Made by a program: the position numbers and the translations under genes | Part shown: piece after piece, positions 22,314-36,429 of the stretch | Layout of the letters: each line of letters begins with the position of its first letter | How positions within the stretch are numbered: position 1 is the first letter of the stretch | Origin: Fremontodendron californicum | Lineage: Eukaryota; Streptophyta; Magnoliopsida; Malvales; Malvaceae | Assembly (NCBI GenBank): GCA_030761205.1 | Contig: JAULJL010000001.1 | Coordinates: 42,325,645 to 42,389,644 of the forward strand | Length of the DNA: 64,000 bases | Direction: 5' to 3' | The notes under the pieces: model-generated | What the model saw: the letters and a program-made list of their open reading frames with translations, nothing else | The model's database searches: none | Told to the model about the DNA's origin: nothing

Positions 22314-25300
22314 CTAAAACTGCCTATATTTTACAGACATTCCTTTCAAACCCGTATTGCTTGAAAAGAAACAACTTCGCAAGCGATTCAACCACGAAAG
22401 CTTCATCTCGCCAAAGCCAGTGCATTGGCCATGGCCTTCCTCCTCGCTACTAAAGAGAGTTTGGTCTGAGCAGTCTAGTGATGCTCCACATGCTAAATTA
22501 TACGACTGACATGCTGAATGGCATACCCGTAGTCTGTTATCCCCATCGTTATCGCATTTTTGGATCGAGATCTGGTCAGAATATAGTATTAGTGTTACGG
22601 GAAAAAACGAGCGACAAGAACCAAATCGAGCAATGGAGATAACTACTACTGAGAAAGAAAATGGTTGAAAACAGGAGCAAGGATGAGTTAGTTTACCCAG
22701 CAGGCCAGTCGCTTGGCAGCTGCGTCACAGTAGCTGCTACCAAAGACATTATTAAACAACTTTCGAGCACCACCGGGGAATAGACGGTGGTAATTGGGCA
22801 TGACAACAACTTCTTCTAGCTGCTGTAATATACTTGCCTCACTGGGTGCACAGTGTTGCCCAGATAACTCCCTCTCCAACACATTTTTGCATACTGAAAG
22901 GCTAGAGAGGAGAGTAGAGCTGTTCTGGCATGTGTAGCCGGCGTAGTCAGAGCAGCGGAACTCACAAACTCCGTTGTCACAGACACCACCATGGAGGCTG
23001 CATTGTTCATCGCAAACAGCTGGCGTATAATTCCAAGTAAAATGGTAAGAGAGAGGAAGCACAAATGGCATTAATTTACTGTATTTATCCCCTGACATAT
23101 GCATGAGAAGAATTACACTTTCACAGCATGAAATGGTTTCAATAATGAAATGAATAATCAAAAAAGAGCGTATCTTCTATATGTATGCTCAACTATGCGG
23201 GTAAAGGCACTTTAAAAGGGTTCCTCCATAAATACAGAAACTTACAGAAAAACCACTAAAAAGGATAGAATACGTGTATACTCCTAAAGTCACATAAATA
23301 ACTATTCAGCAACTGTTAGAATACTTTCCAACTAAAATATATATTTAATAAATAAGTAAACACATTACCAGTGGAGCAGTCAACGCCAGTATGACCATTT
23401 TTACATTCACAGACCCCATTTGACAGGCACTTTCCGCGCCCATTGCAATTGCTAGGGCAAGATCCTGAAATTTTATATAACACAAAAGGCCAGAAAAAGA
23501 ACATCAGTTTATTGAAAAGAATTAGCTCAGAAGAGATTTCATATACCATGTTTTATCTTGTACATAGCTAAATAATGGAATAGAGAAGGATCCCGGAGCT
23601 CACTTTTACTACAATCATGACCATGAAACCCAAGAAAGCAATGACATTTTCCATTGACACAGTCACCGTTAAAATTACAAGATTTGGCACATTGCCCAGA
23701 CACAGAAACAGGGCCAGTGCTACAGAGTTCATGGTAAGCAGGACAAATCAATTCGCCTGGAGATAAAACATCAAAAGAAATTATTAGTGCATATAGATAG
23801 AACTTATTGACTGAAAAGTCAGTTGATTGAAATTACCATTAAAACCAGGGAACTGAACTGGTCCCCCAGATTCAGGACACGCTTTCCAAATACCATCCAC
23901 AGCAACCTAAAAGAACAATTATTAACAAAATTAATGATAAAGTGCAGGGAGGAAAGAGCTTAGAGTTAAGAGAAATTATCCAATACACTGCCAGTGGAGT
24001 TTTTAGACTCCACAAGCAAGGTTAGAAGGGTGACACATACCCTTCAAGATATAGTAAAAAAATAACGAACCCTAAAGTTAAACGTTCAAATGATTCTTTG
24101 CCAGCTTTAACTTTTACTGTTATAAACAAAAGGTATATTTCAGTCAGCCAGGCCATGATGGAAAAAGATCTTTTGTTATTTGGACATTGCAGAAAATCAG
24201 CAAGGGATGGAGTAACAGCTCACAAAGATCACAACTTACAAGCCGCAAGGCTGCTTTTACTCAAAAATTACCAAGTACAAAACTTGGCTTTACAAACACC
24301 AATCCATACCTCTAATGAGTTATTTACACATCTGTGCTGGTAACAACCATTTCCTTGGGTCAAAGAACCCCGCACAAAACCGCTACGTACTAGGGATGAA
24401 GCCATGCACCTATGTAATCACAAAAAGAAAATTCATCAGCCATTGCCTCAAAAGTTCTAACTATGTCTAAGGTAAAAAGAAAAGTTTAATCTGAGTCCCA
24501 GTAAAGTTTTTAAGGTCAAAACTCACCTGGAGTTACTCCCTCTCACTTCACCTAACATTCTATCAGGGGCTCTTGCACTATTAGTGTCTGTACAAGATCC
24601 ATCAGAGTAAGCCACAAAGTATGTGCAATAATCAGCCAGCGAGGACTGACCACCTGCAAAAATCAATAACAGAAGTTCATAGACCTCACAAGGAGGACAA
24701 GTTGCATGCAGAATACAAGTATCACATTAGGAACATGTAGATGTAAACCAAAACTGAAAATAACTTTGATCTATGCATAACTTAAAAATTCAAAATTTCG
24801 TAAGCTAATACACTGATTTTTCAATCTCCATAAATGAGGAATTCAAGAATGAATAGGTCATAAAAAAAGATCCAAGGGCCTCAAAAAAATAAAGTAGACA
24901 GATAAAAAAGACTCAACAAGAACATACCCTTGTTAGCCTGAGGAAAATACCGAGCCCATTGAGGTAGGTTCCCACTATAACTTACAATAGGGCAGTAACC
25001 CTCTGCTTCCCTGTTATAGGTACAACCAGACAAATTGGTTGTGTTGCAATGATATGCCCCCTTCCAGAGATTGCAAGGAGAAGTAACAAAATCAGTTCCT
25101 TGGTTGCGACCCCAATCAAGACGATCTGCCATGCTATAGTTAGCTTGATACCATCCGCTATCCTCCAACAAAGCCAGAGTCATTTTTGAAACTACTGATC
25201 TTGTATCCACAGATCCCGTCATTATCTCATTCATCAAAAGCCTTTTTTCCCAATGAGATCCTGCAGCCAAGTAATCACTCAATCATTAAGGACCAAACTG

Positions 25301-28225
25301 CTAAACTGCTGCATCTTCCATTAAGAATCATATTATGTATTGTACGCTAGTTTTGAGATAGTTTCCATGAGTTAAAAATCCACAACCAACACCTCAATAG
25401 AGAGGAGAGAGACACAAATAACAGGGACAGAATTGAATACCTGATGTGCCACGTCCTCCCCCATCTTCTAGCTCTAAGCCAGTAAAATTTTCCGAGAATG
25501 CCTGTTGATTAAACAATCATCAACTATTTGTTCAATTTTCTCATTATGTTTTTTCAGTAATCTAAAGCCACGAAACTCAGCACAACAAAGAAGTTAACAA
25601 TACCCCATAATGATGTCGTGAATGCATGACAACACGTGGAAGCACCACACGAGTTACCATCCTCCCAAGCTTTTCATCCATGATCTGTTCAGTAACCTGC
25701 AAATGCACACAGAGATAACCATGTGATAGTGAGGTTCAAAATTGAGTCCATGAAATACACAGATGACTAATAAGAAACATATGCTTTTCGTGTTGGAAGT
25801 AACAAGACATAAGCAACAGAGTATCAAAAGCATTCGTACAAATACAAATTACAAAGTACTAAAAGTTTAACTGAAGTCCGATTTCAAAGGCAATGAACAA
25901 CTCATGTGGATTTGAGCTTTTACTTCAGAATCCAAAAATTATCATGCAAATTGGTTTGATGTCTCAAGGGCATATTCATAGTAAGTGCCCCATGCAATTA
26001 CCTGACTACGCCTCCTTTTTCTCTCATCCCTAAAATGGGCAAAAGCATGTGGGTCAAAGCCAAGAACATGCATAACCTGGATTAAAACAACGATGGTGTT
26101 TAGGAACCGAAATTTCCTTCTATACTCTTCCAAATTCATAAAATTAACATCACAAAACCTCGTGGATAAGAGTAGCTGAAAGTAAAGTCTCTGCTTCAGC
26201 TGTTAAATGTCGAGGAGCGACATTCACATGACCTACAAACGGAAGTACACCATTGCTTTTGATTTTAGATTTCTACTGCAAATAACAGCAACATATTCCA
26301 CACTTCAGAAATGGGCCAACAAGAAATTACCAGCAATTGCACGGCCCCATTGGTCACGTTCACATGCTACCGCCCATGCCAAAGTGTTGCCAGTGGTAGG
26401 TCTTGTAGTCACAAGAAGGACCAAGTCTGCACTAGCAACACCCTCTGCAAGAAAAGATAGATAAAGATAATGGTTACAAAAAAATGAACCTAACAGGAAA
26501 GTGCTCTTAGAGGCCACAATCAAGATGAAAATGGAACCTAAACAAAGTAATGGAACTGCAATGAGATACCCTCAACATATTCATGTGGAAGCTGTACACC
26601 TCCATCTTGTCCACATGCAGAATATCCACTCAATCTCAAATTCCCTTTCACAGGCTCTACAGCCAAGGCTCTCTTGAACCAGTCAGCTGTCTGCCCTAGA
26701 GCCTTCAATAAATTTCTTTCAAAAATTAGCATTGGCTTAATCATAAGGACAGCAAATTTATTTGTAGAATGTATAAACTATAACCTTGCGAAGGCGATGA
26801 CGTTTGTCCTCCCCAGATATATCATCCAAAGTGCAATTATACCAACAGTCACCATAAATTGGAGGATCACCATGAGGATTGCAGGAGGGTATGCCAGGAG
26901 GAGAACTCACAGGAGGCTCCCCAAGCTGGTAAAATAAAAAACCGAAACAACAGAAAAACATAGAAAGCAAACACCAAATACCCAACATTAGATTCACAAT
27001 CATGACCAGAACTACAATGCTACAGAGTTTACAAAGGACACAAAAGCACCCACCTTCACAACGTCACCAACTTTTCGACAATCTCTATCCTGTGAGTGAC
27101 CAACAGCATCGTAATTTAAATATATTCTTATAGGTTGCTTAGCATCCTTTGAATGCCCAAGCAATTCAGGAATCCCAAGCAACGACCTTCATTTGTGATG
27201 TACATGATTTGAGATACCAGAGTGCTCATAAACTTGAGGGGTAACTGAATAAACCTTAAGACCTGGTCGCCTCCTCTGCTCAATTATCTGGTCATGAATA
27301 CATGAATGTGAGACAATGTTTTCACTACTTCCTCTTTCTGGGCCTTCCCATTGCAGATTATGGTCCCGAAATTTTGCGGCAGCAGCTTCAAACCATAACA
27401 ATATCAATAAAATCTGCAGTAGACAACAGAAAAGCTCGAGTTTTAAAGGGAATTGCACAAACAAGAAACCCCAGAATCAGAAATTGAAACAAAAAAGTCA
27501 AAGAAAAACTCTATGCAACAATGGATCTAATAAATCCAAACTAAGAGTGGCAAATACCAGCATCAAGATTAAATTTTTGCAAATCATGAGCTCAAATTCA
27601 GCTACTTGATGTGGCGTTGACCCCAAAAAATTTCAACTTGAAATAATTCAAAAGTAGTAAAATTGGGGGAAAGGAAAAAGCTGTAGATGTATGAATCCCA
27701 GTTAATTTTCAAAATTCAAAAGTTTTTTTAAACTAAAAGTTCACAGTTTTATCCAACAAGTAAGCCCTTAGTGAACAGCTTCCAAAAAGGAATGAACCCC
27801 GGAAAAAATCGTTATAAAAAGGTAAGTAAATAACAAATAAAATAATTAAAACTATGAAGTACCCGAGGTTCCGAATGAATCCCATCTTTATACCGAGAAA
27901 AAAAAAAGCAAAAAAAAAAAAAAAAAAATTTAAAGTATTAAACAGCAAAGTTCGAAATATCTGTTCCTTTTCGAACTAATTTTCTCAGTAACCTATGAGT
28001 TCTGCAACACTTTTTATTTCTACAATTAAAACCCATAAATCATCCTAGCCTTTTACAATTCAAACAGTTTGGGAGATTTTTTTTCTCTTTTTTTTGGGAA
28101 AAAAAAAAAGAAAAAAGAAATTTGCAGTGAAATCGAAGCTTTACCTCGAATATAACGGCAGCAAATCGAAGCTTAAAATCAAATCTGGTTAAGGCGCGTG
28201 AACCAAACCGGATTATAACCTCCAT
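22314..28225 (-). CDS. Leishmanolysin-like M8 zinc metallopeptidase, with in-frame TGA at codon 102
   Basis: Seventeen coding exons, high to low: 28225-28145, 27413-27054, 26925-26785, 26702-26570, 26444-26331, 26232-26159, 26076-26002, 25696-25604, 25501-25441, 25260-24928, 24653-24527, 24409-24310, 23906-23837, 23756-23604, 23464-23369, 23019-22697, 22571-22314. All junctions keep phase; the total is 864 codons, near the family length. A signal-anchor region is at about 20-38. The zinc motif HEVMH is at 300-304, split by an intron, followed by GSHWEKR (third ligand) and a Met-turn MNEIM. Cys-rich EGF-like segments follow, then a Cys-rich C-terminus. The only defect is TGA at 27191-27189, where relatives have KGR. 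If real, the product stops before the catalytic domain. A nonsense allele or a sequence error are the alternatives. A TATA box is at 28557-28565. Confidence 0.88.
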
Positions 28226-28556
28226 GAATGTCCAAAAAGTAAAGCATTAACTCTTCCAATTCCATCAAATCTCCGTTGATTCTCCAATCGGTTTTAGAAC
28301 CCAGAAAAACAGCTCTTTGCTCCACATTTCAACTCCAAAATACAACACACAAAAAAAATTCCAAAAAAATCCAAAATTTGCAGAGCTTCTTCAGATTTGA
28401 ATAAACCCAAAAAAAAAAAAAAGATGGGAATATAATGGGGTCTAAACAACTTCCAGTTTATTTTTCTAAATAGAAAATAGGATGTTCTCCAGCAGGGAAT
28501 TAACACTGCCAAAAAAGACAAGATTTGTAAAGGTTTTTTCTTTTCTTTCTTTGGGT

Positions 28557-28565
28557 GTTTATATA
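28557..28565 (-). promoter_or_regulatory. TATA box of the metallopeptidase gene
   Basis: The minus strand reads TATATAAAC in an otherwise mixed region, about 335 bases upstream of the ATG. It implies transcription start near 28530 and a purine/pyrimidine-rich leader. Inferred from sequence only. Confidence 0.5.
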
Positions 28566-31493
28566 GATGAGAAACAGTGTCAGTGAAGAAAGGAAGAGAA
28601 GAAATGGAAAGAGGAGATTAGAAAAATAAAGAACAGAAAATCAAAAGATTGGTAGGGGTGGGTAGACACGATATATATTAATAGAATAAAATAAAGAAAA
28701 AGTTGATAATGCGAAATAAATATAAGGTGTAATTGCCTTCAATTCATGTTTGCCGTTTGGTTAAATTACATGAATAAAGAGAAAAAATTCCTTTGAAATT
28801 TTCTCCTTTTTGTTAAATTATTCAACCCATAGTTTAATAATCTCTTTTATTTTTCAATTTATAAAATTTTGTTACATTTTATCTAAAAAATAAAATATAC
28901 ATTAATAATAAATATATTTTTTTGAATAATGAATTTAGAGTAATTTTTTCAGATGATTAATCGAGAATTTTTCGTATTATCAATGAAAAAAATAAAAAAT
29001 TTAGGAATACCCTTTCACATAATATTTCATTCATTCATTCATTTATATATATATATATAGTACTATCTTATGGATTAATACAGTATATTATCTATATAAT
29101 ATATACGTTAATTATTGAATTTTTATTTTATATATATATAATATGCATACCATCGAAATTAATATTGAATTGATAATATATTTGTAATTTTATGTACTGA
29201 TAACATAAATTATGTCCTTTCTATTATTTATATTAATATAATAACATGATTTGATTAAAGTTTTTTAAAATAAAAATCATGATTTTAGCCTTTTTCACTA
29301 AATATTGACAGGATAATAATATGAATTTGATCTCAATAAATTTCACAATGATTAATTTTTTAAGTTCGTGCAAAATTAAAATTGAATGTTCATTTAATAG
29401 TGTAAATTTACGAAAAAGATAAAGATTCATTCATACATTCACACATATCTTTTTTTTTTTATTCGAAAGATAAGTTTTAACAAATTAAAGAATATCTAAC
29501 AGGATAAGTTATAAAAATCGTTTCCTTCAATTATAAACAATAGAAATTCAATGATTAACGAGGAAAATAAAGAAATCTTGTCAAAAATATGTTAGTAGAA
29601 ATCTTCTACTAAGATCCAAAAATGTATGGAATCATAAAACGAGGAAAATGAAGCTTATAATATTTCAAATTTTAAAAAAATAATTGGAATTAGGTTGACA
29701 TTTTCAGTCTTTGAATTCTCTTAATTTCTTTCCAATAAGGCAAAATAATACCCATTTGACATTTTTCGTGCCTCTTCAAATCAGCAGGAAAAGAGAGCAA
29801 CTACATGATCGATTTCATTAAGAAAAATAATTAATACATTTTTTAAAACACGTAATAAAAATTAAAAGGTATTTTAAAATTTTAAGATCATGTGATCAAA
29901 ATTTACAAATTATTGCAAAACTTGCATATTTTTAACAAATATTTTAAGAAATATATGTAGCACTCTCCCTTCATTAAATATTCCGAATCAACCCACAAGC
30001 CTTCTAGTATTGTCAATTTCCATACCTAATAAATTTTCTTTTTTTTAAAAAAAAATTTTCAATCTTGTTTTCTTTAGCCAAAAAAAAAAATTTTTGTTTT
30101 TTTATATTTGAGATTGATATGAATTGAACATCGATAGAACTAATAGTTCATAATTTCTATCAATCTTCTCTCTATAGTCTATACTATTAAAACCAAATTC
30201 TAAAGTCAAGCTTTGCCTTATATCAACCTGCCCCGGCTAATCCATGTAAATATTTTTTTAATTTTTGGATCAGGTTAGTTGATTATAATAATAACAATAA
30301 TAGTAATATTGCTCTCTCATACACTACTTAACACTGAAAAGAAAAGAAAAATTAATAATAATAATAATTTGATGTAGTAGTTAGTAAATAACATAGCTGT
30401 TTAAAACAATGGAGTTTGAATTATTTTTTTTAAATTAAAAAAAAAAAAGTTATTAGGGTTGTTTTGATAATTTAATTTTTGTGAGAAAGTAACATCAAAA
30501 AGGTGAATTTGGTGAGTAATTTGTTATCCGAAATCTTTGAAAGTGGGGGGTAATTTGGTTTGTAATTCATGGAGGATTTGGTATAACTTGAACAAGAGAA
30601 TTAGTTTTGGAACATAATGATTTTGAAAGGGATGGGATAAGCAAAAGACTAATTAGGCATGAAGCAAAGCAACCCAATTTGAGGTTTTTGTTTGGTTTTC
30701 ATCAACATTGAAAAAGGAAACACAAGTAAAGCCACTTTTCTTGTTTCTTTAGTTCTCATGTCACATAATTTTGAAACAAATTGGTGGACGTTTGGACATT
30801 ACGTGAACTAGAATGTTGGTTTAGAAACCAGTCCTATTTTTGTGTAAAAAGGTAAGGAAAAAACTTTTCAAACAAGCAAAAGACTAATATCCAAGAATAT
30901 CTTTAGGCAAAGAAAGATTAAACTAAGAGCTGAGGCTGTGTTATTCGGGTTCAAAAGTGATTGTTCGATATGAGAATATATCTAACACGAATATATTTTA
31001 TTTTATTTTTTAAAATTTTATATATTTGGAGGATCATATGTTATATTCATTTCGAATATGCGTTGAATACAGGTGTCTGATATATATATTTTGAAAAAAT
31101 AAAGAGTCCAAATAAGTACGAAAGAGGTTATTAGGTTTGGTGTTTTCCTAACCAATTGATCAAAACTTCAAAATTTTTAGTTTTTAGTTTTAATCTAAAA
31201 ACCAATCTATCATTGTCTTCAAAATTTGTTTGCTGACCAACTTTAGTTAGAAGACAGCTCATCTACCTGATGAACAAAATTAGTCAAGCTTTTAAAATTG
31301 GTTTACATGGTGATTAACCTAACGATAACGTACTATAACTTCAAGAATAAGCCCAATTGTTTTTTCATTCTCGTTAAAAAAAACCCTAATTGGACCATCG
31401 CCGTTGCATGGACAAATAATTAATTAAAATGATTGAAGAAGATCCATTTTCATAAAGCTTCTACTGGTGAAAATTTGTAATCTAAACAATTTT

Positions 31494-32064
31494 GGGTAAA
31501 TATGAAAAACATGCCCTCCATAAAGAAGTATTTGTTAAATGGTATAATGAATAAAAGTTATTCAAAAAAGAGAAATGAATAATTAAAAATTATCATAAAG
31601 GATATTGTAAAGACAAAATTATCTTTGATAAAAAAATCTTCTCCTCCCTTTTTCTTTTATTTTTTAATTTATTTTTTAATTAAAAAATAAATATTCTGAA
31701 AATAATTTTTTTTTAATTTTAAAAATTTAATTTTTAAATTTTTTATTTAATTTTTTTAATTAAAAATTTTAAAAAAATAAAAATAATATGCCTAAAATTA
31801 ATTTTTCTTTATTTTTTTAAATTTTTAAAAATATATATTAAAATATTTTATTTTTTAAATTTATTTTCAATTAAATTTTTAAAAAAATAATATTTCCTTA
31901 ATGAAAGAAAAAAAAAAGTAAGTTTTTTTATTAAGAGTAATTTTGTCTTTACAATATCTTTTATAATAATTTTTAATTATTTATTTCTCTTTTTCAAATA
32001 ATTTTTATTCATTACATCACTTAATAATAATTTCTTATTGAGGGCATGTTTTTCATATTAACCC
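31494..32064. mobile_element. Mutator-like foldback MITE (571 bp)
   Basis: Flanked by a perfect 9-bp duplication AACAATTTT at 31485-31493 and 32065-32073. Terminal inverted repeats of about 160 bp run inward from GGGTAAATATGAAAAACATG on the left and the reverse complement of CATGTTTTTCATATTAACCC on the right, roughly 85% alike by eye. The interior is AT-rich and non-coding. Confidence 0.88.
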
Positions 32065-33069
32065 AACAATTTTTTATAGATAAAGCCCATAGGCCATATC
32101 TGAAAAACAATGAAATTTTATCATATATTATTGCATTTGCAAAGAAACATGTGAAGGATGGAAACTACACAGGCAGCTTCCAACCAGGGACGAATTTTCA
32201 CTGGGAAGTCTCTTTCCAGATGACAAAAACCTCTTTATTCAGCTTTTGATGATGGAATATACCCTTCTTCTTCTTTTTTCTTTTTTCTTTTTTTTTTTTC
32301 TTTTTTTTCTTTTTTGGTTAATAGGAAACATGTTTGTAGAAGGTTAAAATAGTTGAAGTCAGCATATTTCGATGTGGACATGGCTTCTTTTAACAAATAA
32401 TTTCTGGGCATTTCGTAATTGACTTGCCGCTTTCTCTCACAATTTGCATCTTGATTAATATATACAAAGATATTAAAAAGAAAAGGTTTACTTTAATTTC
32501 TGGTGCAAATTAAATTTCAGTAATCTGATCATGTCTTTGCATCAAAGTTTGATCAAATGTCACAATCCTTCAAGGCTTCAACCAATGGCTTGATTAACAA
32601 TTTAGGCATATGAGGCTCAAAAGCATTGAAAATGAGACTATTTCCTTGTGTCCAACTTGTTATAAATTAAAGAAATTAATCAACTATGATCTCATCTCAG
32701 GGCAATATAAAAATCCTTTTGAATCTTCCATCTTCAATTTTACTTCAAATGGCTTTACCCTGCCTTTAGCACTTCTGTTTTGTCGTTTTTAATGAAATTG
32801 TTTAGGTATGGATTAAAAAATTGGATCATGCGAAAAAAGTTCCCCAGATTTGAGCATTTGCATGATAATTAAAGTTACTCTCCCTTGATAATGCTTTTTT
32901 TGTACTTTTAGCTTTGAATGTCTACAGTTCAAATCAAATATATTAGGTTGCCTACCACCATTCAGAATTGCCTGTGTATTTTCTGAAATACAAGTTCTTT
33001 TACTTACACAAGCAAATTAGCAAAGCCAATGGCCAAAAGATAGCTGCATAATTGGTTCATAAGACCCGA

Positions 33070-33180
33070 AGCTTAATTTAGTTATTTCATGACAACATTT
33101 TTAAGAGATGTTATTCAATAAGTTTGAGTTCGAATTTCAATATCTGTAATTTTTTTTTTTTTATCTTCAAATTACTATAT
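33070..33180 (+). repeat. Degenerate SINE copy
   Basis: Contains AGTTTGAGTTCGAATTTC, a decayed B-box region, after an AATTTAGTTATTTCATGACA head, and ends in a T/A-rich tail. Same family as the copy near 2310. Confidence 0.45.
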
Positions 33181-33551
33181 ATTTTATATCAATTATAATG
33201 GACTTTCCTTTTGCATAATTAGCTTGAAGGAATTTTGAATCATATAATCTTTGTTTTTGTTAATAAGAAGGAAAAATATTATGTGGGATTGGAACGAAAA
33301 CTTAGAATTGATAAATGGTGGATGAATTACTGAGACTGAGAGGTTACCACAGGCATTGGTTTGTCAATGCTACATGCCAAACTAAAAAGGAAAAGCTGCA
33401 TCAAATTATTAAAAATAAGATTGGGAAATCCATCTGAAATTCAATCTGGTGGTGTACCTTATTGTTTCGTGCTTCCGACCAAAACCCAAAAAGAGGAACA
33501 TAAATCATAAATATTTATGAAACCTGAACATTTTTTTGTAATGCCTACTAG

Positions 33552-33810
33552 TACATCTGCTCGTGAACCGAACCGAATCGTGGTCTGATTTTTTTTTTTA
33601 TTCAGATTTGGATTTGAGTGGATTTGGATCAGTCTGCGGGCTTAAAATTACTGTTTATCATTTATAAAAATAAAAAAAAATTATTTTTATAATTAAATTT
33701 TAAAATTAATATTATTTTAATGTGTGAACAGTAATTCGAACCGAATCGATCCGAATCACAAATATTTTTGTTCAAATCTGACAAACTGTTCGATCCATAA
33801 ACAAGTCATA
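33552..33810. mobile_element. hAT-like MITE, TGCTCAT family, degenerate
   Basis: Left end TACATCTGCTCGTGAACCG and right end TTCGATCCATAAACAAGTCA are inverted and resemble the copies at 11438 and 61917. The interior shares the CCGAATCG/GATCCGAATC words. No clean 8-bp duplication is left. Confidence 0.5.
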
Positions 33811-35850
33811 TTCCTAGGTTCAACAAGTGGTTTTAGACCTTGAAACCCCTTAAATTATGAAATAGCACCACCACCACGTTTCTTTTCCTTGACTAGTAAA
33901 CTTAAGAGGGAAACAAGTGGGGCTAACCTGACCTCGATATACTGTCATTTTGTAGTCTTAGCCACATGGAAAGGGGTCCCAAATTCGTGACTTCCCTATG
34001 GATGTGACTGATGAGCTCAATTTTCAGTTTACTTTTTCCATATTTGTATATTTTCCTTGCAAATTTTTACAACCCCGAATGGCATTTTTCATATCTTCTC
34101 TTTAATTACTTGGAAAATGAAATGAATTAGAGAGCTAATAGTCAAATAGCTAGAGAAGGCGTACATTTGCTTATGTTCTTGCTCCTTTCAAACTTTTGAC
34201 GATTTGAGGCTTTTATATGGATTCAACTGGTAGGAAAAGAAACAGCTGAAGCCAAACCTGAAATCCATAAAACAAGGATAAAACAGTGCAGATAAAAAGA
34301 GAGTGAGTTAGTGAACAGTGATAAAAGGTTTTAGAATTGGTTGGAATTTCTATCAATTTTTTTTTTGTTGAGAAAAGCATGTCACTATTTCCATTAGCCA
34401 AATCTTACCAAAATTCTGAGTCACTATAAAAAATCCCAATCTCATTTGGCTGGCTGCTATGACATAGTATTGGCCCATGCTCTTTTTAGCATCTAATGCT
34501 CTTATAGCCAGTATCCAAGTAACTGCCAACACTTTTTTTTTTTTTTTTTAAAATATGTACTAGTATCTCTTTTAATCACCATGTCCTAAGTCACTATTGC
34601 GTATCTGAGTTTATTTTTTTCTTACAATTCTACCAACAGATCATACGACTCTTGGTTTTTTCGGTTTTTATGGTTCCGGGTTTAGATCATTTTCTATCCG
34701 ATACAGGAAGAAGCACTTGTATTTGAATGACCCACATTGATCTAATCTGATGAAAATGGTTATGGAAAAGGAAAGTGAAAACTTTTCAAGATTGACAACT
34801 GTAGTAAAGAACAATGTTAAACATTGACAGCTTGGGAAAAACTTGAGATGTCTAAAAATGGTACATCAGGACAAGGTTTAAACCAGGTATTCTCTATTCT
34901 TTTCAAAGATTAAGAATGTTATAGGTAGATATTTGATGTTGTTCATATTTTACCAAATAAAGCCAATAGAGGTAATTTCATGTACTATGCAATTTTGGAA
35001 GAGTTTTAATGCTGTTTTTGTCTACAATTTGCAAGAAATTCAAATACATTCATTAAAGAAAAGGGTAATTTAAATACCAGAAGTAAGAGATTTTATTTAT
35101 TACTGGAAATGGGACCAATGTTTTCAACCCAGAAACGGAATGGGCGTTTCTTACAAAACAAGGAGATAAAAAGCAGCATCAAAAACAGCAAGAGCTCTTT
35201 GCCGACATTATTGCAGTAAGAGCTCCTTACAACTTGTGTTATTTTAACTATAGTTTTTGCTTATTTAAGACATAGACAAGTTGGATTCCAGCTCCTACAA
35301 GCAAGAAGCTAAAAAAATAGTGATCAGATTATACAGTGGAAACTCTCACATGAGATGAGATAATGGAAGCCATCTAGCAGCCATTAGATTACAACAATCT
35401 GAACAATTATTCAAATCATCCAATGGTTTCAAATGGCAGTTGAAATGGGTTGTGAAGATTTAAATTCTTATTATCTTGATGCTGGAGAATGGAGAGGGAA
35501 GTCAAAGAGATTCTTCTCCAAATGGCCAATATGCTTATAAAAAATAATTAGCAAAGCTCTAATTCAAAAAACTTCTGGATTAGGACCTTTTATCAGTTCA
35601 TCATATTTTTGTATGCCCTACATTAAAAAAAGTCAATAAAATTAAAATACTTTGTTTGTATGTTACATACTATAATCAAGTGGTATTAATAAAATAATTT
35701 TGTTTTGAACTGTTCAGATTTGAAAAAGTTTTGGAATGGTTGAATTGAATGTCAGTAACTGTAGGGTTTGGGACATGGGTCATGAGACCCAAGAGGACCC
35801 ACTTGAGAAATGATTTGTTGCTTGGTCTAATACCCACTACCAAAGATTAC

Positions 35851-35976
35851 TAGACTTAGGAGAGTTGTTGGGCTGATTAGTTGGACAGCATTTGCTTTTG
35901 GACTGTTTGCATATAGACTTAGGAGAGTTGTTGGGCTGATTAGTTGGATAACATTTGCTTTTGGACCGTTTGCATA
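35851..35976. repeat. 63-bp tandem duplication
   Basis: The unit beginning TAGACTTAGGAGAGTTGTTG occurs at 35851-35913 and again at 35914-35976 with only a few mismatches. It lies directly beside the TIR element that starts at 35986. Confidence 0.9.
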
Positions 35977-35985
35977 TATATATAA

Positions 35986-36361
35986 GGAATCCACTTATAT
36001 TAGTATAAAATTAAATTATTTTTATATATTTTTTTAATTTTTTATACGATTTATATTTTAACAAATCAACCGTTTGATTCAACAATATAATTGTACTCAT
36101 CGTGCACGTAAAATTTTGAATTGGTCTGATATCTCTATCATATCAATCGAGAAGACTGTATTTTCTAATACATATTTAACGGTTAAATTTTTTTTACATA
36201 GAATAAATAATTAAACATTTTTAATTTACTCAAAACGAAGTGTATGATCTACTTGAATAGAACATGAAATACGACTGTCATATTAAACAAATATAAACCG
36301 TATAAAAAGTTACGAAAATGTGTAAAACTAATTTAGTTTTACACTAATATAAGTGAATCCC
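35986..36361. mobile_element. TIR-flanked MITE of uncertain superfamily
   Basis: The left end GGAATCCACTTATATTAGTA and the reverse complement of the right end (TACACTAATATAAGTGAATCC) match over roughly 75 bp with mismatches, including TTTTTTATACG.TTTATATTT. The target-site duplication was not resolved because both flanks are TA-rich. Confidence 0.65.
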
Positions 36362-36367
36362 TCCTTT

Positions 36368-36370
<3 letters not shown>

Positions 36371-36398
<28 letters not shown>
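36371..36398. repeat. (AT)14 microsatellite
   Basis: Uninterrupted AT run just outside the TIR element ending at 36361. Confidence 0.9.
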
Positions 36399-36401
<3 letters not shown>

Positions 36402-36429
36402 GTGGTTGGGTATTAGATTTGCTCCCAAA

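Noticed and set aside
27189..27191. TGA as selenocysteine or programmed readthrough
   Set aside because: Land plants lack the selenocysteine machinery, the context is TGA-A rather than a leaky TGA-C, and relatives have glycine there.
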